From: Chloroflexota bacterium
Lineage (GTDB): Bacteria; Chloroflexota; UBA5177; JANWHV01
Assembly (NCBI GenBank): GCA_025450255.1
Contig: JANWHV010000068.1
Span: 1 to 8,442, forward strand
Reading direction: 5' to 3'
DNA length: 8,442 nt
In this document: one piece after another, positions 1 through 5,449 of the stretch
Position numbering within the stretch: position 1 is the stretch's first letter
Layout of the letters: each line of letters opens with the position of its first letter
Notes under the pieces: generated by a model
Database searches by the model: none
What the model was told of the DNA's origin: nothing
Seen by the model: the letters and a program-made list of their open reading frames with translations, nothing else
Made by a program: the position numbers and the translations under genes

Positions 1-719
1 CGATCGGAGAATACATAGGTGCCCGGACGGATCTCCGTAATGCCCTTGATCTGGGCGGCGAATGGGCCCGTCGGCGTGCCGCCCACCGATAGCTCCGGCA
101 CGGCAAAGCCCTCTTTTCGGAGCAGGCCGGCGATGTCGACCAGTTGGGTTCCCTCGTCGTAGCCAACGCGCTTCACGCCGTCAAGGTCGGGTTCGGCGGT
201 GCTCTGGCCGGAGTAACACATCAGCCCCACCAGCTCGACTGCGGGGAGCGACTCCATGCGGCGCGCCAGATTGAGCGTCTCGGCGGGGCCTTGCAGGCCG
301 CAGCGGCCCATGCCGCTATCCACTTCCAGGCGCACCTTGATGCGCAGGCCGTGGCGCGCCGCCGTGCGCGAGATGCCCTCGACTACATCATAGGAGTCCG
401 CGGCGACGCGGACGCTGACGCGCCCGGCAAGCGCGCAGAGGCGCTCCCACTTTGCCTCGCCCCAGAGCGGGTATGCGATGTACAGGTCGTCGAACCCCTG
501 ATCGGCGAACATCTCCGCCTCGCCCAGCTTGGCCACGGTAAGGCCCGGACTGCCGGCGGCAAGCTGCATACGGCCAATTTCCGGTATCTTATGGGTCTTG
601 GCATGTGGGCGGAGATTGACGCCCGCCGCGGCGGCGATACTCGCCATGCGCTTGATGTTCGCGTCAAGCCGGTCAATATCGACGAGCACGCTGGGTGTGT
701 CGAGTGCCGAGATTTGCAC
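1..719 (-). CDS. D-threonine aldolase/D-serine dehydratase-like PLP enzyme (N-terminal part, gene runs off left edge)
   Basis: Reading the minus strand from a GTG at 719 gives 239 residues with no stop before the window edge. The fold is the alanine-racemase-type PLP barrel (fold type III) of the D-threonine aldolase/D-serine dehydratase family, which cleave D-3-hydroxyamino acids to glycine plus an aldehyde or dehydrate D-serine. Seen: the family's opening LDTPSVLVDIDRLDANI (residues 6-22); RPHAKTH at 37-43, where Lys41 aligns with the racemase PLP lysine; TVAKLGEAE (61-69); and EVDSGMGRCG (132-141), close to the family's E(I/V)DxGxGRCG. The C-terminal metal-binding residues that separate aldolase from dehydratase lie outside the window, so substrate is undecided. 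Start: GTG 719 is preceded by GCGAGG and puts the conserved region at residue 6. An in-frame ATG at 785 would add 22 Arg-rich residues without family character. Divergent from fhs, cytoplasmic. Confidence 0.88.
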   Translation of the reverse strand, partial: MQISALDTPSVLVDIDRLDANIKRMASIAAAAGVNLRPHAKTHKIPEIGRMQLAAGSPGLTVAKLGEAEMFADQGFDDLYIAYPLWGEAKWERLCALAGRVSVRVAADSYDVVEGISRTAARHGLRIKVRLEVDSGMGRCGLQGPAETLNLARRMESLPAVELVGLMCYSGQSTAEPDLDGVKRVGYDEGTQLVDIAGLLRKEGFAVPELSVGGTPTGPFAAQIKGITEIRPGTYVFSD

Positions 720-790
720 GGTACCTCGCCTTTCGCGCCGGTGCGGTGAACACGCCGCCGAGAGCCGCGACTCGACGTGGCCCATGGGCG

Positions 791-817
791 GCATCCGGGG
801 ATAGTCCCATAGGATGC
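791..817. repeat. nested inverted repeat in the divergent D-TA-like/fhs control region
   Basis: GCATCC at 791-796 pairs exactly with GGATGC at 812-817, and inside it GGGA (798-801) pairs with TCCC (805-808) around a 3-base centre. The 27-bp dyad lies between the two divergent genes and overlaps the weak -10 candidate of the leftward gene. It could be a repressor operator or a hairpin; nothing in the sequence names the regulator. A separate perfect 10-bp palindrome, GCCCATGGGC, sits at 780-789. Confidence 0.35.
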
Positions 818-829
818 ATGGTCCGTCAA
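801..829 (-). promoter_or_regulatory. weak candidate promoter for the D-TA-like gene
   Basis: On the minus strand TTGACG (829-824) is a good -35 box. With 17 bp of spacing the -10 would be GACTAT (806-801), which matches TATAAT at only three positions and lacks the first T. Transcription would start near 794, leaving about 75 bases of leader before the GTG. The -35 is convincing, the -10 is not; an activator-dependent promoter is possible. Confidence 0.25.
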
Positions 830-842
830 GCGGCGTCCCTGC

Positions 843-872
843 TTGCAAGGCGTTGCGCTCACCTGCTATACC
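843..872 (+). promoter_or_regulatory. sigma70-type promoter for fhs
   Basis: TTGCAA (843-848) and TATACC (867-872) are separated by 18 bp, and TGC directly before the -10 gives an extended -10 element. Transcription would begin near 879, about 74 bases before the fhs ATG. It is the best plus-strand promoter in the 720-952 gap. Confidence 0.55.
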
Positions 873-952
873 AGGCACAGCCATGCGACATTGGCCGTTC
901 TCCCCGGAAACCGCGTGCCGCCCGCCGGGGCCCCAGCTACGAAGGAGTAGCC

Positions 953-2629
953 ATGAAATCCGACATCGAGATCGCGCAAGCGGCCATTCCCAGGCCCATC
1001 CTCGAAATCGGCGCCGCGGCGGGCCTGCTGGATGACGAGCTCGATCTCTACGGCCGGTATAAGGCCAAGGTGCTGCCCACCGCGTTCGAGCGCCTGGCCG
1101 GCCATCCCGACGGCAAGCTGGTTATCGTCACCGCGATCACGCCGACCGTGGCGGGTGAGGGGAAGACGACCACCACGGTGGGGCTTTGCCAGGCGTTGTG
1201 CGCGATCGGGAAGCGGGCGGTGGCGACCATTCGCGAGCCGGCCATGGGTCCCGTGTTCGGCGTAAAGGGAGGCGCCGCCGGAGGCGGGTATTCGCAAGTG
1301 ATCCCGATGGAGGACATCAACCTGCACTTCACGGGCGATTTTCACGCCATTACCGCCGCGAACAATCTGCTGGCGGCGCTGATCGACAACCACCTGCAAC
1401 AAGGCAATGCCCTGGGCATCGATCCACGGCGCCTCACCTGGCGCCGCTGCCTGGATGTGAACGATCGATCGCTCCGTTCGATTATCAGCGGCCTGGGCGG
1501 GCCAAGCGAGGGCATACCGCGCGAGACGGGCTTCGATATCACGCCGGCATCGGAAATCATGGCGATTTTCGGCCTGGCGGAAAACCTGTCCGACCTCGAG
1601 GAACGGCTTGGCCGCATCGTGATCGGCTTTACGCGGGCCGGAGCACCGGTACGCGCCTCCGACCTCAACGCCCAGGGCGCGCTTACCGTGTTGCTGAAGG
1701 ACGCGCTGAACCCGAACCTGGTACAGACCCTGGAGGGTGGGCCCGCCCTGGTGCATGGCGGCCCATTCGCCAATATCGCGCATGGCACCAACACGATCCG
1801 GGCCACGCGCCTGGCCTTGAAGCTGGGCGAGTACGCGCTGGTGGAGACGGGCTTTGGCGCCGACCTCGGCTTCGAGAAGTTCTGCGACATCGTGGCTCGC
1901 CAAACCGGCCTGCGGCCCGACGCCGCGGTGGTGATCGCCACCACGCGCGCGCTGAAGCTGCACGGCGGCGCGGACAAGAACGATTTGAAGACCGAGAACG
2001 TCGACGCCGTCATGCGCGGCATGCCAAACTTGCTCCGCCACGTGGAAAACGTCGCCCTGTTTGGACTGACCGCGCTGGTGACAATCAATATCTTCCCGAC
2101 CGACAGCGAGGCTGAACTGCGGGCGATCGAGGATGCACTGGCGCGCGCGGGCGTGGCCGGAGCGCGCTCGGATATCCATGCCCGTGGCGGGGCGGGCGGC
2201 AAGGAGGTAGCCGAGCGCCTGGTCGAATTGCTGGACGGTTCTCGCCCGACCGAGGAGTTCCGCCCGCTCTATGACGACGCGCTGCCGTTGCGACAAAAAA
2301 TAGAGACGGTCGCCACGCGGATCTACCGCGCCTCGGGCGTGGACTTCGTGGGCACGGCGCCGAAAGATCTGGCGTTGTACGAGAAACTCGGCTACGGGCA
2401 TCTGCCAGTGTGTATCGCCAAGACGCAGTATTCGTTTTCCGATAACGCGGCGCTGCTGAACGCGCCGGAGAACTTTCGCATCAGCGTGCGATCGGCGCGG
2501 CTCTCCGCGGGCGCCGGCTTCGTCGTGGCGCGGAGCGGCGAGTTCATGACGATGCCGGGCTTGGGGTACGTGCCGGCGGCGGAGCGGATCGGCATTGGCG
2601 CCGACGGGCGGGTGACGGGCCTTAGCTAG
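953..2629 (+). CDS. fhs: formate--tetrahydrofolate ligase
   Basis: Formate-tetrahydrofolate ligase (10-formyl-THF synthetase, EC 6.3.4.3), which joins formate to tetrahydrofolate with ATP; a cytoplasmic homotetramer in known members that feeds one-carbon units to purine and formyl-Met synthesis or the Wood-Ljungdahl methyl branch. The product is 558 residues, the usual family length. Seen: the ATP-binding loop TPTVAGEGKTTTT (63-75), the first family signature GVKGGAAGGGY (103-113) followed by a conserved segment to about 133, the second signature ATTRALKLHGG (329-339), and a typical C-terminus with MPGLGYVPAAERI (534-546). No key motif is missing. Start: ATG 953 follows GAAGGAG (941-947) at a 5-base gap; the frame stays open upstream to about 695, but that extension has no family match. 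It is monocistronic and convergent with the next gene. Presence of fhs alone does not show acetogenesis. Confidence 0.98.
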   Translation: MKSDIEIAQAAIPRPILEIGAAAGLLDDELDLYGRYKAKVLPTAFERLAGHPDGKLVIVTAITPTVAGEGKTTTTVGLCQALCAIGKRAVATIREPAMGPVFGVKGGAAGGGYSQVIPMEDINLHFTGDFHAITAANNLLAALIDNHLQQGNALGIDPRRLTWRRCLDVNDRSLRSIISGLGGPSEGIPRETGFDITPASEIMAIFGLAENLSDLEERLGRIVIGFTRAGAPVRASDLNAQGALTVLLKDALNPNLVQTLEGGPALVHGGPFANIAHGTNTIRATRLALKLGEYALVETGFGADLGFEKFCDIVARQTGLRPDAAVVIATTRALKLHGGADKNDLKTENVDAVMRGMPNLLRHVENVALFGLTALVTINIFPTDSEAELRAIEDALARAGVAGARSDIHARGGAGGKEVAERLVELLDGSRPTEEFRPLYDDALPLRQKIETVATRIYRASGVDFVGTAPKDLALYEKLGYGHLPVCIAKTQYSFSDNAALLNAPENFRISVRSARLSAGAGFVVARSGEFMTMPGLGYVPAAERIGIGADGRVTGLS

Positions 2630-2652
2630 CCGGCCCTCGTTTGGTGCGATCC

Positions 2653-2669
2653 GGCGCGGTTCAGGCGCC
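2653..2669. terminator. small hairpin between converging genes, weak terminator candidate
   Basis: GGCGC (2653-2657) and GCGCC (2665-2669) form a 5-bp GC stem with a 7-base loop in the 44-bp gap between the fhs stop and the end of the opposing gene. There is no T tract on either side, so intrinsic termination would be weak; a competing pairing of GCCGG (2629-2633) with CCGGC (2651-2655) is also possible. Confidence 0.2.
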
Positions 2670-2673
2670 CGCA

Positions 2674-3384
2674 TTAGATAATGAGGTACACCAGCACGAC
2701 CACGATCCCGAATATCACCGCGCCCGCAATCCATCGGCCCTGGCTGCCTGGCCCCACCAACGCCACCACCAGTCGTGCCCGTGCGTCCGCAAAGCGGTTC
2801 ATTGGCTCGGTCGCGGGATCCGGCGCCCATCCCAACATGCGCTCCACGGCGAGCAGTCGCTGTTGGCGCTCATCCTGCGCCTGGGCCGTAGCAAGCAGTG
2901 CCTGGCCGGTTTCACGCGTGGCGGCCTCTATCTGGGCCATGATCCGCCCGAACCCTAGCAGGGAGACTGCTTCAGCGATCGAGATCCGTACATAGGAACA
3001 CGCGAGCGCGCCGGTCTGGCCGGCGAGTTGTCGCTCGACGTGCGGCGAGACGCGCGCCCAGCAGCATGGCGCGGCGTCGATCAGTGCCTGCTCGTCCGCG
3101 CTGGGCTCTTCGAGCGCCGCCAGGTGGGCAAAGCGGCCCAGTTCCAGATGGTAGGGAAGCGGCCTGCCGGATTGCTCGGGCGCGAAGCGCAAGGTGGAAT
3201 TGGCCTTATGCGCCCAGATGGGCTCGCTCGCGTTGAGGATGGTCGTCAGCGTCCACGTCTCACGCTCGAGCAAGTCCGCCTCGGCGCGGGCCTGCTCCTC
3301 CTGATAGTACGCAAAGGTATGGAATGCCTGGTCCAACATTGCCTCACTGCACGCCGCCCGTTGAAGATCCGCTGACTTGTCCAT
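2674..3384 (-). CDS. hypothetical protein with C-terminal membrane anchor
   Basis: I do not recognise this 236-residue protein. Residues 1-215 are hydrophilic and look largely helical, rich in Ala, Glu, Gln and Arg (for example the Glu/Gln/Ala-rich runs at 28-42 and 152-178). There is no N-terminal signal. The last 19 residues (218-236, WIAGAVIF... to YLII) form one strongly hydrophobic helix ending exactly at the stop, the layout of a tail-anchored membrane protein with its bulk in the cytoplasm. Cysteines occur at 12, 107, 108 and 129, with no metal-site spacing I can name. Codon use has the G/C-ending third positions of its neighbours, supporting a real gene. ATG 3384 is preceded by GGAG at an 8-base gap. 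It is convergent with fhs and 269 bp downstream of the oxidoreductase on the same strand, so an operon is possible but not shown. Confidence 0.75.
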   Translation of the reverse strand: MDKSADLQRAACSEAMLDQAFHTFAYYQEEQARAEADLLERETWTLTTILNASEPIWAHKANSTLRFAPEQSGRPLPYHLELGRFAHLAALEEPSADEQALIDAAPCCWARVSPHVERQLAGQTGALACSYVRISIAEAVSLLGFGRIMAQIEAATRETGQALLATAQAQDERQQRLLAVERMLGWAPDPATEPMNRFADARARLVVALVGPGSQGRWIAGAVIFGIVVVLVYLII

Positions 3385-3653
3385 GCCCGCATCTCCGGCA
3401 CGGTCCCGACGCTGTCTCGCAAGCGCGTCAGGCCCGTGCCACTGCTGATTCCTCGGAGGTGAGGCTGCCTACTGGCCGGCTCGGATGCCCGGCTGGCTGT
3501 ACTTGTGCTCCATATCGTCGTTCACGTCCGCCCTCGGGAAACTTGCGACCATTCACCGAGGCGTTCCTCTCGCGCCGGTGAAGTCACTCGCACAACTGGC
3601 CGGCGGCGCACGCGCCATGATTGCATTGTGTCACGCCAGGTGTCCAGCGTGGA
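3385..3653. other. 269-bp gap without a supported gene
   Basis: Between two same-strand genes. No tRNA signature (no GGTTCRA-type T-arm), no T-tract terminator and no good promoter were found on either strand. It holds short GC dyads: CCTC-G-GAGG at 3451-3459 and GGCGC/GCGCC at 3605-3616, the latter with a 2-base loop too tight for a terminator. A 27-codon minus-strand frame, ATG 3552 to TAG 3469, starts right after an in-frame TGA and has a possible AGAGGA 13 bases upstream. Its product (MVASFPRADVNDDMEHKYSQ and seven more residues) resembles nothing I know; I give it little weight. Confidence 0.4.
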
Positions 3654-4817
3654 TCATCCGAATGAAGGAGGAGGGAGCGAAACTGGGCTTAAGTCTACGG
3701 TGGTCATTGCACCACCACCCGCCCGCGGTCTACCGCCGGCGGCCGCCCGCGCTATCGCCTGAAGGACCACCAGGTCCTGCCGCGCATCGGTTGCCGAGGT
3801 CAGCACGGCGCGTTCTTGCACCACACAGTCGTGGAAATGGAGTAGTTCCAGCTTGAAAGCCTCTTCATAGGAGACGGTGATCCGCTCCTCCCGCGTCGCG
3901 CCCATATCCATTCGCTCGACCAGGAGCTTCGTCGGCTCGTTACGAAGGAATGGGGAGGGGAAGCGCAGCGTGACCCGATCGGTCGGCGCATAGAATGCCA
4001 ACTCCTGGCTGTAGTGCCGTAGCTCTGGAAGATTCACCCAGGTGAGCACGCAGCGCACGTCGTCCGGGTAGCGCAAGACGGCGGTCAGGCCCTCGCCGTC
4101 CAACCAGGTTTCGGCGCTTGTCACCTCCTCGGGCTCGCCAAGCAGGCCGCGCAGCGCGTTGACCTCGTGGACGAGGCTGTCCAACAGCACATCGGCGTAG
4201 ACACGCTGGATACTTGCTGGGATGTCCGGGCCGAGCGCCTCGCGCACAAGGGCGTCCTGATTGGCGCGCAGACTGGTCAGCGTTTCCACCGGCAGGTCGG
4301 CGTACCGCTTCAGCGAGTGGTGCTCGACGTAGGGCAGTAGTGGCGCCTCCAGGGTGGTGATCCGTACCAAGCGCAGGTCGCGCATCGCCTTGACCAACGG
4401 GAGCGCTCGTTGATAGGCGGGATCGAAGCGCTTCATGTTGCCTACCATCAGCACGACGCTGGATTGGCCGGCCGCGGCGATCATGGCGTCCGCCTCGCGG
4501 AGAGTAAAACACATAGGCTTCTCCACGAACACGTGTCGCCCTGCTTGGGCAGCCGCGATGGTCGGTGACGCGTGGTTAGAGCCCGAAGTGAGCACAAGCA
4601 CGGCATCCAGATCATCGGCCACGAGGTCCTGCCAACGGGTGAAGCGGTGGGTCACGCCGTACTTGTCGGCAACGGCGCCGAGCGTGGCAGGCGAAATATC
4701 ACAGAGTGCGGCAATCTCAAAGCGGTCATCCAGCTCCTTGAGGTGCGGCAGGTGCATTACCTGGGCGATAAGCCCGCAGCCCACGACACCGACCCGCAAT
4801 CGTCGCATGGCGTCCAT
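3654..4817 (-). CDS. Gfo/Idh/MocA family NAD(P)-dependent oxidoreductase
   Basis: A 387-residue cytoplasmic dehydrogenase of the glucose-fructose oxidoreductase/inositol dehydrogenase/MocA family, which usually oxidises sugars, inositols or related polyols. Seen: an N-terminal Rossmann fold opening RVGVVGCGLIAQVMHLPHL (8-26) with the GxGxxA dinucleotide loop at 13-18; Asp40 at the end of the second strand, suggesting NAD preference (inference); VFVEKPMCFT (97-104 region) with the family's EKP at 99-101; GNMKRFDPAY (126-135); and LLDSLVHEVNALRGLLGEP (211-229), where His217 sits in the usual catalytic helix. The C-terminal beta-sheet domain runs from about 125 to 330. Start: ATG 4817 has AGGAAGG just upstream; ATG 4832 has no ribosome binding site, and ATG 4808 is a possible alternative. 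The Gly/Pro-rich tail (360-387) looks unstructured. It is transcribed divergently from an ABC importer. The substrate cannot be read from the sequence. Confidence 0.95.
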   Translation of the reverse strand: MDAMRRLRVGVVGCGLIAQVMHLPHLKELDDRFEIAALCDISPATLGAVADKYGVTHRFTRWQDLVADDLDAVLVLTSGSNHASPTIAAAQAGRHVFVEKPMCFTLREADAMIAAAGQSSVVLMVGNMKRFDPAYQRALPLVKAMRDLRLVRITTLEAPLLPYVEHHSLKRYADLPVETLTSLRANQDALVREALGPDIPASIQRVYADVLLDSLVHEVNALRGLLGEPEEVTSAETWLDGEGLTAVLRYPDDVRCVLTWVNLPELRHYSQELAFYAPTDRVTLRFPSPFLRNEPTKLLVERMDMGATREERITVSYEEAFKLELLHFHDCVVQERAVLTSATDARQDLVVLQAIARAAAGGRPRAGGGAMTTVDLSPVSLPPPSFG

Positions 4818-4856
4818 TTCCTTCCTGGCCATGATCGTTGAGAGCGATGGCCAGGA

Positions 4857-4880
4857 GCCGGCTCAAGCCCTCGAGCCGGC
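4857..4880 (-). repeat. perfect 8-bp inverted repeat in the oxidoreductase leader
   Basis: GCCGGCTC (4857-4864) and GAGCCGGC (4873-4880) pair perfectly around an 8-base loop. It would lie about 40 bases ahead of the oxidoreductase start codon in a transcript from the promoter at 4996-5024. No T tract follows on the minus strand, so it is more likely a leader hairpin or an operator than a terminator. Confidence 0.45.
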
Positions 4881-4935
4881 CCATATCATTTGGGCGGTCA
4901 GGCCGAACGCAGCACCGAACCGGAAGCACAAGGAC

Positions 4936-4952
4936 GATGTCGCTCCGACATC
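4936..4952 (-). repeat. 17-bp perfect dyad GATGTCG-CTC-CGACATC
   Basis: Two exact 7-bp arms (4936-4942 and 4946-4952) flank a 3-base centre. In RNA this is a tight hairpin about 40-55 bases after the predicted start of the oxidoreductase transcript; in DNA it has the size of a dimeric regulator's operator. The arm sequence does not match a regulator family I can name. Confidence 0.45.
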
Positions 4953-4960
4953 CCAACAGA

Positions 4961-4996
4961 TGCCCCTCGGTGCTCCAGCCTTCTTGCCGAGGGGCA
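4961..4996 (-). repeat. 10-bp inverted repeat spanning the -10/+1 of the oxidoreductase promoter
   Basis: TGCCCCTCGG (4961-4970) and CCGAGGGGCA (4987-4996) are exact inverse copies separated by 16 bp. On the minus strand the right arm begins at the last base of the TACACT -10 box and covers the expected transcription start, and the left arm lies in the first 30 transcribed bases. Because part of the right arm precedes the start site, binding of a repressor to DNA fits better than an RNA hairpin. Confidence 0.5.
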
Positions 4997-5024
4997 GTGT
5001 AGCAACGAGCGAAGGCGCCGTCAA
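4996..5024 (-). promoter_or_regulatory. sigma70-type promoter for the oxidoreductase gene
   Basis: On the minus strand TTGACG (5024-5019) and TACACT (5001-4996) are exactly 17 bp apart, and TGC before the -10 makes it an extended -10. Transcription would begin near 4989, giving a leader of about 170 bases that carries two inverted repeats. Confidence 0.65.
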
Positions 5025-5138
5025 AAGCTGGCGAGCACTCCAATCGCGCGATCGGATCCAAAGTGGTAAATCACGCCCGCTTCAGAGTGGGACGTGTTGT
5101 CGACCATGGATGTGGTACAGGCATATCCAACGCCGAGA

Positions 5139-5199
5139 AGGCGCCTCATCGGTACAAGGTTCAGTCCGATCTTGCAGTTTGAGGCGCCTGTGCTTTTTT
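5139..5199 (+). terminator. Rho-independent-terminator-like hairpin with T6, no gene upstream
   Basis: AGGCGCCTCA (5139-5148) pairs with TGAGGCGCCT (5180-5189) as a perfect 10-bp stem, and inside it TCGG (5149-5152) pairs with CCGA (5166-5169). Four bases after the stem comes TTTTTT (5194-5199), so termination would act on plus-strand transcripts. No plus-strand gene ends nearby, and the importer promoter starts 11 bp downstream of the T tract. It may insulate the importer operon, end a short untranslated RNA, or be an attenuator served by an upstream promoter I could not find. Confidence 0.6.
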
Positions 5200-5209
5200 G
5201 GGATCTCCC

Positions 5210-5238
5210 TTGCGATCAGTGGTGAAAACGTTTACACT
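5210..5238 (+). promoter_or_regulatory. sigma70-type promoter for the ABC importer operon
   Basis: TTGCGA (5210-5215) and TACACT (5233-5238) are separated by 17 bp. The start of transcription would be near 5245, about 205 bases ahead of the binding-protein ATG. The spacer and -10 are covered by a LacI-type operator, which argues that this is a controlled promoter. Confidence 0.6.
5222..5237. promoter_or_regulatory. LacI-family-type operator GTGAAAACGTTTACAC
   Basis: A 16-bp dyad centred on CG at 5229/5230: GTGAAAAC and GTTTACAC agree as inverse arms at seven of eight positions. The AAACGTTT core with a central CG is the hallmark of LacI/GalR-family operators (PurR, CcpA, many sugar regulators). 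It covers the -35/-10 spacer and most of the -10 box of the importer promoter, so binding would repress. The regulator gene is not in the window. Confidence 0.6.
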
Positions 5239-5294
5239 TTCGTGCATCGGTCATGCCACAGTGGCGCCCACAGCCAATGCAGATTTAAAGGAGG

Positions 5295-5328
5295 GTTAAC
5301 GCGGAGTTAACAGAGCGGGTGCTACACT
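5295..5328 (+). promoter_or_regulatory. paired GTTAAC sites ahead of an extended -10 (possible second promoter)
   Basis: GTTAAC occurs at 5295-5300 and 5306-5311, 11 bp apart (one helical turn), forming a 17-bp dyad. Twelve bases on is TGC-TACACT (5320-5328), an extended -10 with no good -35 at 16-18 bp. A second, activator-dependent start for the importer operon is possible, with a leader of about 115 bases. Confidence 0.3.
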
Positions 5329-5367
5329 GCGAGTGCCGTCCGGGTCAATCGGCGGTGTTGGCTCTGC

Positions 5368-5401
5368 GCGCCTCGGTTTTGAGCGCTCATGCCGAGTGCG
5401 C
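5368..5401 (+). repeat. leader hairpin before the binding-protein gene
   Basis: GCGCCTCGG (5368-5376) pairs with CCGAG-T-GCGC (5392-5401) as nine base pairs with one bulged T; the 15-base loop contains the palindrome GAGCGCTC (5381-5388). It ends 48 bases before the ATG and has no T tract directly after it, so it is not a terminator; transcript stability or control of translation are possible roles. Confidence 0.35.
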
Positions 5402-5449
5402 CTTCGGAGACAACCGTGGGACTGTTGCTAGTTGGGAGGATCGGCTGCA

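Larger units (their letters stand above)
4818..5449. other. 632-bp divergent control region between oxidoreductase and ABC importer
   Basis: No supported protein gene lies here. Reading from the left: an 8-bp inverted repeat (4857-4880), a 17-bp dyad (4936-4952), a 10-bp inverted repeat overlapping the leftward promoter (4961-4996), that promoter (4996-5024), a terminator-like hairpin with T6 (5139-5199), the rightward promoter (5210-5238) with a LacI-type operator in it, a GTTAAC pair (5295-5311), an extended -10 (5320-5328), and a leader hairpin (5368-5401). The roughly 110 bp at 5025-5138 show no clear element apart from short AT-richer runs around 5060-5072. Confidence 0.8.

Noticed and set aside
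144..749. Plus-strand frame of about 200 codons opposite the D-TA-like gene
   Set aside because: The minus strand encodes a recognisable PLP enzyme across the same bases; this is its antisense shadow.
695..952. Upstream extension of the fhs frame
   Set aside because: The added residues are Arg/Ala-rich with no family match; GAAGGAG at 941-947 and normal family length fix the start at 953.
866..2830. 654-codon open frame antisense to fhs
   Set aside because: It mirrors the fhs codons, gives an Arg/His/Gln-rich product without family motifs, and fhs on the other strand has full-length, unambiguous signatures.
3385..3653. tRNA or small RNA in the gap
   Set aside because: No T-arm motif, cloverleaf arms or terminator with T tract could be found on either strand.
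4818..4832. ATG 4832 as start of the oxidoreductase
   Set aside because: No ribosome binding site precedes it, whereas AGGAAGG lies between it and ATG 4817.
5097..5126. TTGTCG-18-GCATAT as a promoter feeding the orphan terminator
   Set aside because: The -10 matches at only two positions; not enough to call.
5106..5225. 39-codon plus-strand frame starting at an ATG
   Set aside because: It covers the terminator-like hairpin and part of the importer promoter, lacks a well-placed ribosome binding site, and its product is unlike any leader peptide I know (no run of a single regulatory amino acid).
5288..5294. AAGGAGG, a strong ribosome-binding-site match
   Set aside because: No ATG, GTG or TTG follows at usable distance, so no small gene can be supported.
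4435..5310. 291-codon plus-strand frame
   Set aside because: It is antisense to the Rossmann domain of the oxidoreductase and then runs through promoters, inverted repeats and the T6 tract; no start signal or domain is seen.
5432..5449. TTG as start of the binding protein
   Set aside because: It overlaps the GGGAGGA site that serves the ATG at 5450, and the signal peptide is well formed from 5450.
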